A stretch of 64,000 nucleotides of DNA from Rhinolophus ferrumequinum (lineage: Eukaryota; Chordata; Mammalia; Chiroptera; Rhinolophidae): NCBI RefSeq assembly GCF_004115265.2, contig NC_046289.1:98445688-98509687 (forward strand), read 5' to 3'. Of this stretch, positions 13,451-24,554 are shown one piece after another. Made by a program: the position numbers and the translations under genes. Numbering within the stretch: position 1 is the first letter of the stretch; every line of letters starts with the position of its first letter. The notes below the pieces were generated by a model. It ran no database searches, was not told where the DNA came from, and saw only the letters and a program-made list of their open reading frames with translations.

Positions 13451-14248
13451 AGAGACTACATCAAGAAGCTAACGTCTTTCTCTTCCATGTTTTTACCTTC
13501 ATTTTGCTTGATTGTGTCCTCAAGATTCTCTCTCCTAAAGAGTATATGGGAGGGTAAATGTTCTTAGTCTTTGACTATATGAAAAGTCCTTATTTTGTTC
13601 TCATACTTATTTGATAGTTTGTTACACAACTCTAGCTTGAAAATAATTTCCCCTCAGGACTATTTAAACATTGTTCCATTTTCTTTTCAAATTTAATGTT
13701 ACTGATGAAGAGTATTAACTTGATTTTCCATCAATGTAAGAAGCTTTTTAAAAGTATTTTGGAAAATTTTTAAATTGCACTTATTTTTTGGTGTTCTAAA
13801 ATTTTGTGACGATATGTCAAGATGTGGATCTTTTTCACGCATTATGCTCAATACTTGCCGGGATCTTTTAATTTGAAAACCAGTCTCTTTACTACTTGGG
13901 ATAAATTCGTACCTTCCATGTTTTTCTTTTTGTTTTTTTCCTCCCTTTCTGACTGTTTGAACTTTTGGATTGATTCTCTTTCTCTTTTTCTCTCACATTT
14001 CCTATGCCTTTTGCTTTTGGCTCTGTGTTCTAAGAGATTTGGTTTTTTTGCCAATTCTTCTACTACATTTCTAATAATTATATTTAAATTTTTAAGAGCA
14101 ATTTCTTATTTTGTGATTGCTCCTTTATTATAGCAATCTGTACTTATTTTGTGGATATATTATCTTTCAAAATATCTCTGAATATGTAGCTTTTAAAGTT
14201 TTTCTGTTCTCTGCATTCTTTATTCTTCTTGGGCCAGTTTGTTTAACA
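13451..14248 (-). repeat. AT-rich, probable old L1/HAL1-type sequence
   Basis: T-rich on the plus strand, with antisense-LINE-like text such as 'gaaaagtccttattttgttc'. No frame of interest; the open frames at 13822-14133 are low-complexity. Assignment is weak. Confidence 0.3.
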
Positions 14249-14480
14249 CAGAGGGTGCCAAAAATATGTTTACACATTTTAAGAAAACTGTATTAAAGTT
14301 GAATTCTCAATATATACCGATAACAAAATATGAATACAGGTCACGTTTGACTTCTGCAATTATAAGAGGTGCTCAAAGTGGTTGCCATCAGCATCCAGAA
14401 ACTTCTGATTAGGACGAACTACTGCTTGAGCAACGGCTGACCAAAATGTCCATTTGTATTCATCTTTTTGGCACCCCTGG
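14249..14480. mobile_element. ~230-bp mariner-type MITE, copy 1
   Basis: Terminal inverted repeats 'gggtgccaaaaa' (left, from 14253) and 'tttttggcacccc' (right, to 14478). The same element occurs in reverse orientation at 59388-59623; shared internal blocks include the complement pair around 'cttctgattaggacgaacta' / 'agttcgccgtaatcagaag'. No coding capacity. Confidence 0.82.
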
Positions 14481-15367
14481 TATATATTTTAATCCTGATC
14501 TTTTTCTTTTATTTGTATGTGTGGTGATCTATATTTGCTTTTTTGTATTTAAGAGGGAGCAACCATGTTGGTTTTCTTTGTAGTTGCTATGAATGCTGCA
14601 TGAGTCTAGGTCTGCTTTCCTGTTCAGTATCTGTCTGAAGGGAAAGGCTGATCAGAGGCTCCAGGCATAAGCATGAGGTTTGTTACTATAGCAAGACTGG
14701 ACTTGGAGATGATTTTCAGAATTGGGGGCGTGAGGGAAGGGAAGGCCTCAAAAGGAAAGGACTTTATTCTGAGATCGTTACCCACCTCGCAACCTTTATT
14801 CTCTGTGGCTAATCCTCTCTCCTTAGCTCTGAATGAGTAGACATGTTGGGGGAGTTGTCTAAGGAGGGCTTCCTGGGAAGTTGTTTATAGAAAGACTTCC
14901 ACTTAAGCCCCTTTTCGCTCTCCTTGTAAGTCTTTCCTCACCTGCTGACTCTCGGGCTCTGCTGGGCATACCAGCTCCCTCCTCAGCTACAGGTCCTGCC
15001 TTTGTTTATTCTGGACAGTGGACCCACTTCTACATCTCATCCATCAATAACTTTTTTCCACCTACTGTTTTCCAGAAATCTTAGAAAGTCTCTTGCTTGG
15101 TGATGGTCCAGTCTCATTCTCCTAGGTTAATTTACCTTTACTCTCACGTTAATGGATTTTCAGGAGGGAGAGAAGACAAGAGTGTGTGCTTAATCCACCA
15201 TCTTTGCTGGTATTTTGTTTTTAATTTTCATCTGCCTTCATCAATGAGATTATTCTAACCATTGTTTTTTCTTTGTGTGATCTTTCTTTGGTTTGGAGTT
15301 CAGGGTTTAAAAAATGGTTGGCTCATATTCCATGTTTTCCCATGCTCTGGAATTGTTTAAGTTCATC
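14481..15367. other. Intergenic, no certain feature
   Basis: Mixed AT-rich sequence with possible old LINE text. No gene recognised. Confidence 0.35.
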
Positions 15368-15764
15368 TAAACATTGGTCCAAGGACTTACTGCATCACAG
15401 TCATCTGGGACTATTTTTTTTTTTTTAAGAATAGATTCCATTTAGCTTCATGTAAACACAAAGACATAAGAAAGAATATACGTAAATGATAATATTTGTT
15501 AACTCAAAAACTTGGATTAAGGAGGGGAAATGGGGATACTTAATTCTTATTTTATACATATCTGTATTGTTGTATTTTTTTTACAACCACTATATATAAC
15601 TTTTGAAATTAAAAAAAAAAAATCTTAATGGAAAAAAGTAGATTTCCAGCCTGAACTTTGGAGACTCTACTTCAACGAGTTGGGAGGTTAGGGAATCTAT
15701 ATATGTGTTTTAAAACATACACAGGTAATTTGAATGTGCAGTCAAGTTTGGAAAGCACTGACAT
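15368..15764 (+). repeat. MER5A-like hAT relic split by an AT-rich insert
   Basis: Left part (15368-15411) reads 'ttggtccaaggacttactgc' and 'atcacagtcatctggga', like the MER5A start. Right part (about 15640-15764) reads 'ttgaatgtgcagtcaagtt' and ends 'ggaaagcactg', like the MER5A end. About 220 bases bounded by a T-tract (15412) and an A-tract (to about 15622) lie between them; this looks like an insert of unknown identity. Confidence 0.45.
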
Positions 15765-16009
15765 AAATATTACAGGAAATATACTTTTTCCTTGAAGATG
15801 TGAAAGTACTTGCATGTAAACATCTGTGGGCCTGAGGTTTGGTGGGGAGGGCAGGGCAAGTGAAGGGAAGGTAGTTCTTTGGCTTCTTTTTTAGCCATTA
15901 CCTACTTGTCTAGTTTTTCTGCCTCTTCTTGAGTCAGTTTTGGTACTTTATGTATTTCCTAGAAAATCATCTGTTCTTTTAAATTTATTCACGAAAAATT
16001 ATATGTCCT

Positions 16010-16243
16010 GGGTGGCCAGATGGCTCAGTTGGTTAGGGCAGGAGCCCTCAACAAGGTTGCCGGTTCAATTCCCACATGGGATGGTGGGCTGCGCCCCCTG
16101 CAACTAAAGATTGAAAACAGCGACTGGACTTGGAGCTGAGCTGCACCCTCCACAATTAGATTGAAGGACAATGACTTGGAGCTGATGGGCCCTGGAGAAA
16201 CACACTTCCAATATTCCCCAATAAAAAAAAAATATTAAAAAAG
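16010..16243 (+). mobile_element. tRNA-derived bat-type SINE
   Basis: The head has tRNA promoter boxes: A-box region 'ggctcagttggttagggc' and B-box 'ggttcaattccc'. The body follows with 'ctgcaactaaagattgaaaa', 'cttggagctgagctgc' and 'ggagctgatgggccctggag', then an A-rich tail. Imperfect target-site duplications flank it (aaattatatgtcct at 15996-16009; aaattttatatcct at 16244-16257). Family identity is inferred from memory of rhinolophoid bat SINEs. Confidence 0.85.
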
Positions 16244-16329
16244 AAATTTTATATCCTAAGTTCTTATTACCCTTACAATTACCTTTTTGTCTTTAATTTT
16301 AACATGTTTCTTATTCTTATTATTTGTGG

Positions 16330-17400
16330 TTTCTCTGTTTAAACATATTTTTATTGTGACAAAATACACATGATGTAAAATTTGCCATTTTCACCATTTT
16401 TGAAGTGTATAATTCAGTGTTATTGAGTTCGTTCACAATGTTGTGCAACCATTACCACCATCTATGTCCAGAATTTTTCATCATCTTGAACATAAACTCT
16501 GTACTCATTAAATAATCACTTCTCATTCCTTCCTCCCCCAGACCCTTGGTAACCTCTCATCTACTTACTGTCTCTATGAACCTGCCTATTCTTAGTACTG
16601 CATGTAAGTCGGATCGTATTAAGTTGATGCAAAAGTAATTGCAGTTTAAAAGGTTAAAAATAATTGCAAGAACCGCGATTACTTTTGCACCAACCTAATA
16701 CAATATTTGATCTTTTGTGCCTGGCTTATTTCACTAGCATAATGTTTTCAAGTTTCATTCATGTTGTTGCATAATGTTTTCAAGTTTCCTCCATGTTGTA
16801 TCAGAATTTCATTCCTTTTTAAGGCCGAATAATATTCCATTGTATGTATATACCACATTTTGTTTATTTGTTCACTTTTTGGTGTACATTGGGTTATTTC
16901 TACCTTTTGGCTGTTGTCAATAATGAAGATTAGTGGACAAGAATCTATTTGAGGCCCTGCTTCAATTCTTTTGGGTTTGTACCTAGAAGTGGAATTGCTG
17001 CATCATGTGGTAATTGTATGTGTAACTTTTGAGGACCTGCCAAATCGTTTTCCACAGCAGCTGTACCATTCCCACCAATAATGCACAAAGGTTCCAATTT
17101 CTCCAGAGCCTCACCAACACTCGTTATTTTCTGGGTGTGTTTGTTTATTTGCTTGTTTGTTTGATAGGAGACATCCTAATGGGTGTGAAGTAGTTTCTCG
17201 TGGTTTTGATTTTCATTTCCCTAATAACTAGTGATGTTGAACATCTTTTCATGTACTTATTGGCTATATGTTTATTTTCTCTGGAGAAATTTCTATTCAT
17301 GCCCTTTGCCCATTTTTGGATTAGGTTCTTTGGTTTTTTTTGTCGAGTTATAAGAGTTTCTCTATTCTTTATTGATCTGATTTATTATCATGCCCTCTTG
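16330..17400 (-). repeat. L1 LINE 3' fragment
   Basis: Antisense L1 text throughout: 'cataatgttttcaagtttc', 'aatattccattgtatgtata', 'ggaattgctgcatcatgtgg' and 'ccctaataactagtgatgtt'. The L1 3' end is at the left. A MADE1-like MITE sits at 16619-16698. Confidence 0.85.
16619..16698. mobile_element. MADE1-like mariner MITE, copy 2
   Basis: An 80-bp element flanked by TA (16617-16618 and 16699-16700). Ends 'ttaagttgatgcaaaagtaa' and 'ttacttttgcaccaacctaa'. It has the same unusual interior as the copy at 11539 and the same orientation. Confidence 0.88.
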
Positions 17401-17433
17401 AATGCCTAAGAAGCATACAACTGATCTTATATA

Positions 17434-17655
17434 GCTGTGCTGTCCAATGTGATGGCCACTAGCCATATGTGACATTGAAATTTAAACTCTAGTTAATTAA
17501 AATTAAATAAAATTCACAATTCAGGTCTTCAATGGCATTAGCCACATTTCAACTTGTTGATAGTCACACATGACTAGCGGTTACCGTACTAGACAGCCCA
17601 GAAGGGACATTCTTATCATCATCACAGAAAGCTCTATCGGACAACATTGTTCTAG
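17434..17655. mobile_element. hAT-type DNA transposon relic
   Basis: Begins 'gctgtgctgtccaat' and contains 'ggccactagccatatgtgac', then in the opposite sense 'cacatgactagcggttaccg' and an end region 'ctatcggacaac'. The inverted ends and the 'actagccacatgtg' signature fit a Charlie-like hAT MITE. Family number not assigned. Confidence 0.6.
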
Positions 17656-18479
17656 ATCTAGCTTCCAGAGCTCTTTTTTTCCTCTCCTATTCTGCTTCTC
17701 TATTTTCATGGTCTTCATTCTGAAAGATGTCCTTGACTTTGTCATTCAGACCTTTAACTGGTCTTCAACCACGTCTTCCATTATTGAGCTCTAATATTTA
17801 ATTTTAAATTTTAATTGGCAGTTAGCTTTATAAATGTCAAGGGTTTTTTTTGGTTGTTATTGTTGTTGTTCTCCTACTGCTATGTTTTCATAGCAGTGCA
17901 TGCTTACTTTATAGATGCAGTTTGCCCTTGATTATCTCCAAGGACGCTAGTTCACTTTTTTAAAAATATGAAGTCCAGTGTCTCCTGAATGAACTTTGTT
18001 TTCTCCAGGGTTGAATGTCCTATTTGTTCATCTTGGTTTCTCTCTTTCATACAGTTGGTTTTCCTAATATCTAGTGATTCTTTTTTTTTTCTCTTTCATA
18101 ATCTCTTTCATAATCTTTTTTTCAATCTCATAATCGAGATTTTATTGGTTGTTTCGAGGATAAGCACACAGACATGTCAATTTGTACACAATTCTTAATG
18201 TACATACCAAAAACCTAAAAAAGTCATGTATATTACATGGAAAAAAACAGAAATAAACAATAAGTTTTAAATTATGCACAGTTCTGCATAGAGTGAAGAA
18301 AACTCGTGCTGTCCCCCTCTGTCCCACCTGGACATGAATCTTCCCTTTGTCAAGTATATCCACCTTGACAAACCTGCCCATTCATCACTTAATAACCTTA
18401 CCGGATCAACTGCTGTAGTCTTGTAGTGACTCTTATTTTATTGTTATAATTGTTCTATTTTATTATCAGTTATTATTGT
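17656..18479. other. Intergenic, AT-rich, no certain feature
   Basis: Contains poly-T runs and a small direct repeat of 'tctcataatc/ctttcataatc' near 18093-18135. 18140-18400 might be the antisense of a retrotransposed 3' UTR, but I cannot identify a source gene. Confidence 0.3.
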
Positions 18480-18489
18480 TAATCTTTTA

Positions 18490-18642
18490 CTGCACCTATT
18501 TTGTAAATTAAAGTTTATCGTAGGTATGTACGTATAGGAGAAAACATAGCACACATGAGATTCATCACCATTCGTGGTTTCAGGAATGCGCTAGGGGTCA
18601 TTGACTGCATTCCCTGTGGATGAGGGGGGACGACTGTATAGC
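18490..18642 (+). mobile_element. Tigger-type (TcMar) relic, 3' end
   Basis: The text 'gtaggtatgtacgtatagga', 'cgtggtttcaggaatgc' and the terminal 'gtggatgaggggggacgact' resembles the end of Tigger-family elements. Partial and diverged. Confidence 0.45.
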
Positions 18643-19824
18643 TTATTTTCATTCTCTTGACAATTGAAGTTCCATTTCCACTACTGGCCTCCTTCCTTAA
18701 TTGCTGGATTGGTGGAATACTCTGGGTCAGGAATAATCAGATGAGCTCCCACACTTGCTAAAAAAGGCTTTACTCTAGAGGTGAGTGCTATTTCAATGAT
18801 GAGTGGACTGCATTTCTTTATATTTCTTTCTTCTTTTCCTTCATTTATATTGCAAATGTACAGAATTGTCTTGGGTCTAATCTGACGCTTGGTCCCAAGA
18901 GTTGACTAGGAGTCCCCCTTAGGCAGATTTTCCAGTTTGATTAGAGAGTGGTAATCATGGCTTTATCCTGAGGCCAAACACTGCAGCCAGCTGCTCTATA
19001 TATAGAGAGGGGAGATAATGACTGGCTCGGTTGTTCCAGGGCAGACCTTTAATTAGCCACTCCATGGTCTGCTGGGTCCACTCGTGCTCCCTGCCCTTGC
19101 TGACTCCTTGAAGCTCTTTGAGAAAAAGCATCTCTAACTCACATTTCAAGTCTCTGCTGTGTTTGTTTAGGATATGAATTTCTTTGCTGTGCTCTCTCCC
19201 TCAATTGAATGCCACCTTCATTCAGTGTGAACCTCTGGTACATTGGATTGAATTAATTCTCAATTCATAGTAATTATCATCAGTCTACAATGTTCCGTTA
19301 TTATTATCGTCATTACTATTATTTCTTTTGGTCTTCATGCATCATCTCAACTCCTATTCTTCTGTATAAAATGAATGTATTTTGCTTCATGTATATCTGT
19401 CTTTTTAACTTATGTAAAGGGTACAAAAAGATTTGTTTCGTTTCTTTTTTTAGCCAACATTGTGTTTTAAATATATATCCTATATATTTGGATATATATT
19501 TGAATATCCTATAATTGGATATTCTATGGATATCCAATAAATGTTTCAGAATGCAGCTTGGTATTCCATGATAATCCTCCATTACATTTATTCATTTTGT
19601 TCTCTGGTGTTGGATACCTCGGTTCCCTCCAGCCCTCTTCAAATTCTCACAAGCACTTCACTGGGACTCCTATTTCCCCATATATTTTAACACTTGCTAT
19701 TTCTCTCCTTTTTCATTTTTGCCTATCTGATGGACATGTAGTATTTCATTGGTGTTTTATTTCTTGTGCATCTCTATTTACATGTTAACCATTTGGATTT
19801 CCCCTTTGCAAATTGCCTATTATA
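18643..19824. other. Intergenic, AT-rich, no certain feature
   Basis: Possible old LINE pieces near 19540-19800 (text like 'gatggacatgtagtatttca'). No gene recognised. Confidence 0.35.
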
Positions 19825-20225
19825 TTAGTCGGAATATACTAAATTATGCTGCTCTAACAAACAACCAAAAAAATCTCGTTGGCTTAAAGGAAGACGTGTT
19901 TGTTTCCTGTCCGTGTTACTTGGCCATAGTGAGTTATCAGACGGGCTGTGGTCCTCAGCCACGCAGGAACCCAGGAGGATGGAGCAACTGTGGTCTTGGA
20001 CATTGGCCGTCATTGTCCCAGAGGAAAAGAGACCGTGGTGAATCTTGCATCGGCCCCGGGGCTTCCACCCAAAGATGACACACATCATTCCACGCACATT
20101 TCATTGCCATAGCTAGTTACATGGCTGTGTGTAACTTCAAGAGTGTGGGAAAGTACAATCCTACTGTGTGTCCAGAAGGAGGAGAACTGGAAATAGTTGG
20201 TGAACAGCACTAATAACCATTATCT
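19825..20225 (+). repeat. Medium-reiterated repeat, copy 1
   Basis: Begins 'tagtcggaatatactaaatt' with 'aaacaaccaaaaaaatctcg', continues through 'catttcattgccatagctag' and ends 'atagttggtgaacagcacta'. A second copy in the same orientation is at 23030-23325. The text is that of a common mammalian interspersed repeat whose name I do not recall with certainty. Confidence 0.6.
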
Positions 20226-20344
20226 GTCTTTCTGGTCAACAAATATTTGGTTTGTTCATTTTTTCCCCTCATAAAAAAATACAATCCCTCCCTACCTAAG
20301 GGAGTTGTCTAAACATTTGTAGGGTAGAAACATTTTTTCCTTCT

Positions 20345-21060
20345 ACCCTTCAAGGTTTTCTGCTGGGTCCCCTGTAACAAAAGACAGTTTAATAAGAGAA
20401 AAACAAACAGAAGTTTATTAACGTGTTTTTCACATATACATGGAAAAAGTGAGAGAAGAATAACTCAAAGAGGTAGTTTAGAATGCCAGCTTATACAGCT
20501 TCAACAAAGAACAATAACTTTGTAGAGAAATTACAGGACAAAATAAAATATTTTTCAGGCTTCCTAGGGTGGCAAACAGTGGAAAGGTAAATATATGGGA
20601 AACTAATGGTAGATAGAGGCTAGTTAGTAAAGTTTGTTATGTTGAGTCCTCTGGTGATTCCCGGCTGATAAGATCTAAAATTGCCTCTGATGATTCACCT
20701 TTGTCCTTCCTGGTAGAGAGGGAGGAGGGACACCTTTGAAAATTTATGTTCTGCTTTTAGGCAAATAGAAGGAGGGAAGGTAGTTTTTCTTGTATTTACT
20801 TCTTCTTCATTGCCTTCAGCTCAAAATAATCCTTATGTCAATGTGGTGACACATTCTGGTTTCCTATGAATTCCCTACCTTCTGCCCCAGGGATGCATAT
20901 GTTCCTTGTTTTAGCCCTGATTTCCTGCCCTGGGAGTAGCTACCTTGTCCTTTGTTCTTTGTAACACCTGGCTCTGCCTTCTGAGAGATTCCCCATCATC
21001 CTCTAGGCCTTATCTGACATCGCATCAGCACATTTCCTGCCCATTGATTGTTTGGGGGCC
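20345..21060. repeat. Possible LTR-like fossil
   Basis: The text 'agagaaaaacaaacagaagt' with 'ttattaacgtgtttttcac' and the downstream composition recall old mammalian LTRs. No internal retroviral genes are visible. Identification is weak. Confidence 0.3.
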
Positions 21061-21196
21061 CTGGAGTCATTTTAAGGCTCAAAGGGTTACAGATTTTTAA
21101 GATTCACACTCATCATTTCTTTGGAAATACAATGCTCTTTTAAAGCTCGGTAGCCCTTGGGGGCAGCCAGTTAGCTCAGTTGGTTAGAGCGGATGC

Positions 21197-22126
21197 ACCA
21201 CAGTTTCTTAATCCAAACGTCTACTGATGAGCATTTTGGTTGTTTCCATGTCTTGGCTATTGTGTATAGTGCTGCAGTAAACATAGGGGTGCATAAACTG
21301 TGGTACATTTATACAATGGACTATTACGCAGCCATAAAAAAGAATGAAATCCTACCATTTGCAACAATATGGATGGACCTAGAGAACATTATGCTAAGTG
21401 AAAATAAGTCAGACAGAGAAAGACAAATACCATATGTCTCACTTATATGTGGAATCTAAAGAAAAGAATAAGTGAATGAACTAATCAGAAACAGTCTCAG
21501 AGACATAGAGGAAAAACTGAGGGTTGCTAGATGGGAAGGGGGGTTGGGATAAGGGGGAAGGTGAGGGGATTAGAAAACAGTCAGTAACCACTAGATTGCC
21601 ACAGGGATACGAAAGTTAATTTGGGGAATGTAATCAATAATGTTGTAAAGATTTTTTAGGGTATCCGATGGACACTTGTCTTAGTAGGGAGACGACCTCA
21701 GGGATGATGTAGATGCCTGATCACTGCACTGTACACCTGAAGCTGAAGCTGAACAATAATGAATGTCAAATACAAGTTTGTATGTATATATGTATATATA
21801 TACATGTATGTGTGTACACACATGTATGTATACATGTATGTGCATATACACATACATGTATATACACGTGTATGTATATATACACATGTATATGTATACA
21901 TGTATGTGTATATATACATGTATGTATATATGTGTGTGTGTATATGTATTTACAAGAAGTGAAGTACAGCATTAGGAACAGACACAGTGGAAATGTAATG
22001 GCTGTGTGCTATGTCAGAGGGGTAGTAGATGGGGGGAGGGGGGTTGTCACTGTGCGAGGGATATAAATGATAAATGTCTAACTATTACATTGTTTTGTGC
22101 ACCTGAAACTAATAAAGAAAAAAAAC
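21197..22126 (+). mobile_element. 5'-inverted, truncated L1 inside a SINE
   Basis: The first ~95 bases (21197-21295) are antisense L1 ('tgagcattttggttgtttcc', 'ataggggtgcata'). They switch to sense L1 at about 21296 ('ctgtggtacatttatacaat'). The sense part runs through the 3' UTR to 'cacctgaaactaataaag' and an A-tail at 22117-22125. This is the twin-priming structure. The 3' UTR contains a large TA/TG/CA repeat (21780-21950). Confidence 0.85.
21780..21950. repeat. TATG/TACA compound microsatellite
   Basis: About 170 bases of alternating purine-pyrimidine sequence built from tatg, taca and tgtg units. It produces spurious open frames in several frames (MYVYTYI-like peptides). Confidence 0.95.
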
Positions 22127-22269
22127 AGAGCGGGATGCTCATAACACCAGGGTTGCTGGTTTGATCCCCGCATTGTCCACTGTGAGCTGCGCCCTCCACA
22201 ACTAGATTGAAACAACTACTTGACTTGGAGCTGATGGGTCCTGAAAAAACTTACTTAAAATAAATAAAA

Positions 22270-23029
22270 GTTTAAAAAAAAACCCAAAAACTTAGTAGGC
22301 TTCATATTTACTTGATTCCACTCAGTTCCATGTGGCAGAGCTCATCCACAGTTATTTTCTAGAGGTACTTTCTGAATTTGCTACATTTTTTTCTCATCCT
22401 ATTCCCCACCCCTTCCCTTTCTCTTAATTACAGATGAAGTATTGAGCTTATTATGCTTTTGTGGAATTGCTGCACATTTAGTCTCTTTTCCAAGAGCTAT
22501 TCTGTCAAATTAAAAGGAGTTACCGAATACCTCACCTTTAGTTGGACCGCTACTTGGAAACATCTTTATCCATTCAAGGATTTTAATCAACGGATGAAAT
22601 GGCAATAAACTTGGTCCTCGTCAAAAGCCTGAGATTTTAACTGGTCTTTGTCCTTCCAAGTCTTTCTCATTTTTCTTTTTACTGTTAGGGTTGAGAAGGA
22701 GCTTTCACTTCCAACTCTGTAAAACCCCAATTTTCTGGTCCCCCTCAATTTTCTTCCATTCCCGCTTGGAAATATGCCCATTATTTTCCGAGCAAATGCA
22801 GTCAGCAGAAACTACTGTTCACTATTCTCTTCCTTTCCCCTAGGGTTGCATGTTTATTAGGTATAGATCTATCTTCCAAGTTTTTGCAGGTGACAGTTTT
22901 AGCCAATATTTTGCTGCCACATAAGATGAATTGCTATCCTTCTACTATCTCTCATAGTAGTTTCCTTCCGTCTGGTGCCCAGCTCCTAAGCCATTGCCAC
23001 ATATTTTAGATGTAGGACCCCACTTCTGT
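22270..23029. other. Intergenic, no recognised feature
   Basis: No gene and no clear repeat recognised; moderately AT-rich. Confidence 0.4.
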
Positions 23030-23325
23030 ATAAGTCAGGATAGACTAAATGATGCCAGGGTGGCAGACAACCATCTTATCTTAATGGCTTAAAATCACAA
23101 AGTCAAATTTCTGGGCCACATCGCTTGTCACCACACCAAAGGGAAAGAAAATGTGTTAAACCACACGATGGCTCTTAAGCTTCTGCTTACATGTGACCCT
23201 ATCACTGCCTCTGAAATTTCATTGTTACATGGCCACACCTAAATTCAAGGAAGCAGAAAAGTATAATCCTATCATATACTGAGGCAGAGAATCAGAAATA
23301 TTTGGTGAATGGAACTAATGACTAT
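23030..23325 (+). repeat. Medium-reiterated repeat, copy 2
   Basis: Same family and orientation as 19825-20225: 'gtcaggatagactaaatgat', 'aatttcattgttacatggcc' and 'aatatttggtgaatggaact'. It lacks part of the middle of copy 1. Confidence 0.55.
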
Positions 23326-24554
23326 CTCACATACTTTGTCAATTTTTATCGTGGTTCCTATCATTTTCTTATCGATTGTTAGAATTCCTGATAGAGGCTG
23401 GAAGCTATTGCTCCCTCATCAGTTTCAAACATTGAAAACATCTTCTCTCCACCACTCATCTGTTAACTTTGTCTATGGCGTCCACCACTGAGTAGAAATC
23501 CTTTATGTTGATGTAGATCAATTCACCGATTTTTCCAGATTAAAGTTTCTGCATCAGGCCTCTTGTTTAAAAATCATTACCCACCCCAAAGTCACAAAAT
23601 GTGATCGTACACTTTCTTCTGTCAACTCCACATTATACTTTCTACATTTAGATTTTTAATACACCTGGAGTTCCTTTTTTTTAAGGTGTGAAGTAGAGAT
23701 CTTGTGTTTTAATCCTTAAAATAAGCCAATATTCTCAATATCATCAACTATAAAACTCATTATTTCTCCACTGATTTATGATTCCATCTTTGTTATTTCA
23801 AATTCATCACATTTGTTTCTGTTCCATTGACCTATATATTTCACTTCCAGTTCTACACTATTTTTAGTACTAAGGTTTTGTACAATGCATTAATATGGAT
23901 TAGGGAGAATCTTTGTTCTTCCTCAAAGTTGTCTTAATTATCTATGGTCTTCTATTCTTCCCTATACGTTTAAGAATCAATTTTTTAAGTTTCTAAATTT
24001 TTTATATAAATTCTAAATAGAATTATTATCAATTAATTTGAAGACTTATTTACATCTTTGTGATGTTAAAATTCCCCATTCTTTACTATGGTATATCTCT
24101 CTATAGAGATATACCATATATTCTGGTATATTCTGGTCTTCATTTTGTCTTTTATTAGAGTTTTAAAGTTTTTCTTGTACATTCTTTGATAGGTCAATTT
24201 CTATATGTTATCTAGTTTTTTGTTGTTGCTATTGTGAATGGTGTCTGAGTTCATATTACATTTTTCTAGTTGGTAAAAGCTGTTGTAGAAGAATGCTACT
24301 GTTTCTAGATTTTGTTAATATTGCAACAGGTCTTATTAATTCTAAAAAATTGTCTGATATTCTGTTGAGTTTTCTATGCATATGATTACTTCTGTTATTT
24401 GAAAATAATGCTATCTTTATCTCTTCTTTTCCAAACCCCAAATCTCATTCTTCACATTTTTTCATTGTATTATTATGTTGCCTGGGTTGAACAGTAGGAT
24501 ATTGTTCACCCCTGGCTTGTTTGTATAATCATTCTAAAGGGTGTGTGCCTTTAT
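23326..24554 (-). repeat. Probable old L1 sequence
   Basis: Antisense-LINE-like, T-rich text throughout, for example 'gttctgttccattgacctat' near 23818 and 'cttctattcttccctatacg'. Too diverged to place exactly. Confidence 0.4.

Larger units (their letters stand above)
21163..22262 (+). mobile_element. tRNA-derived SINE split by an L1 insertion
   Basis: The SINE head (21163-21196) has 'ggcagccagttagctcagtt' and 'ggttagagc'. The rest of the same SINE resumes at 22127: 'ggttgctggtttgatccccg' (B-box) and 'ggagctgatgggtcctg', with a tail to 22262. The L1 lies between. An 11-12-base target duplication (agagcggatgc at 21186-21196, agagcgggatgc at 22127-22138) marks the insertion. Confidence 0.85.

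Noticed and set aside
21681-22066. Several open frames with Tyr/Ile/Cys/Val-rich products
   Set aside because: They are translations of a TATG/TACA microsatellite.
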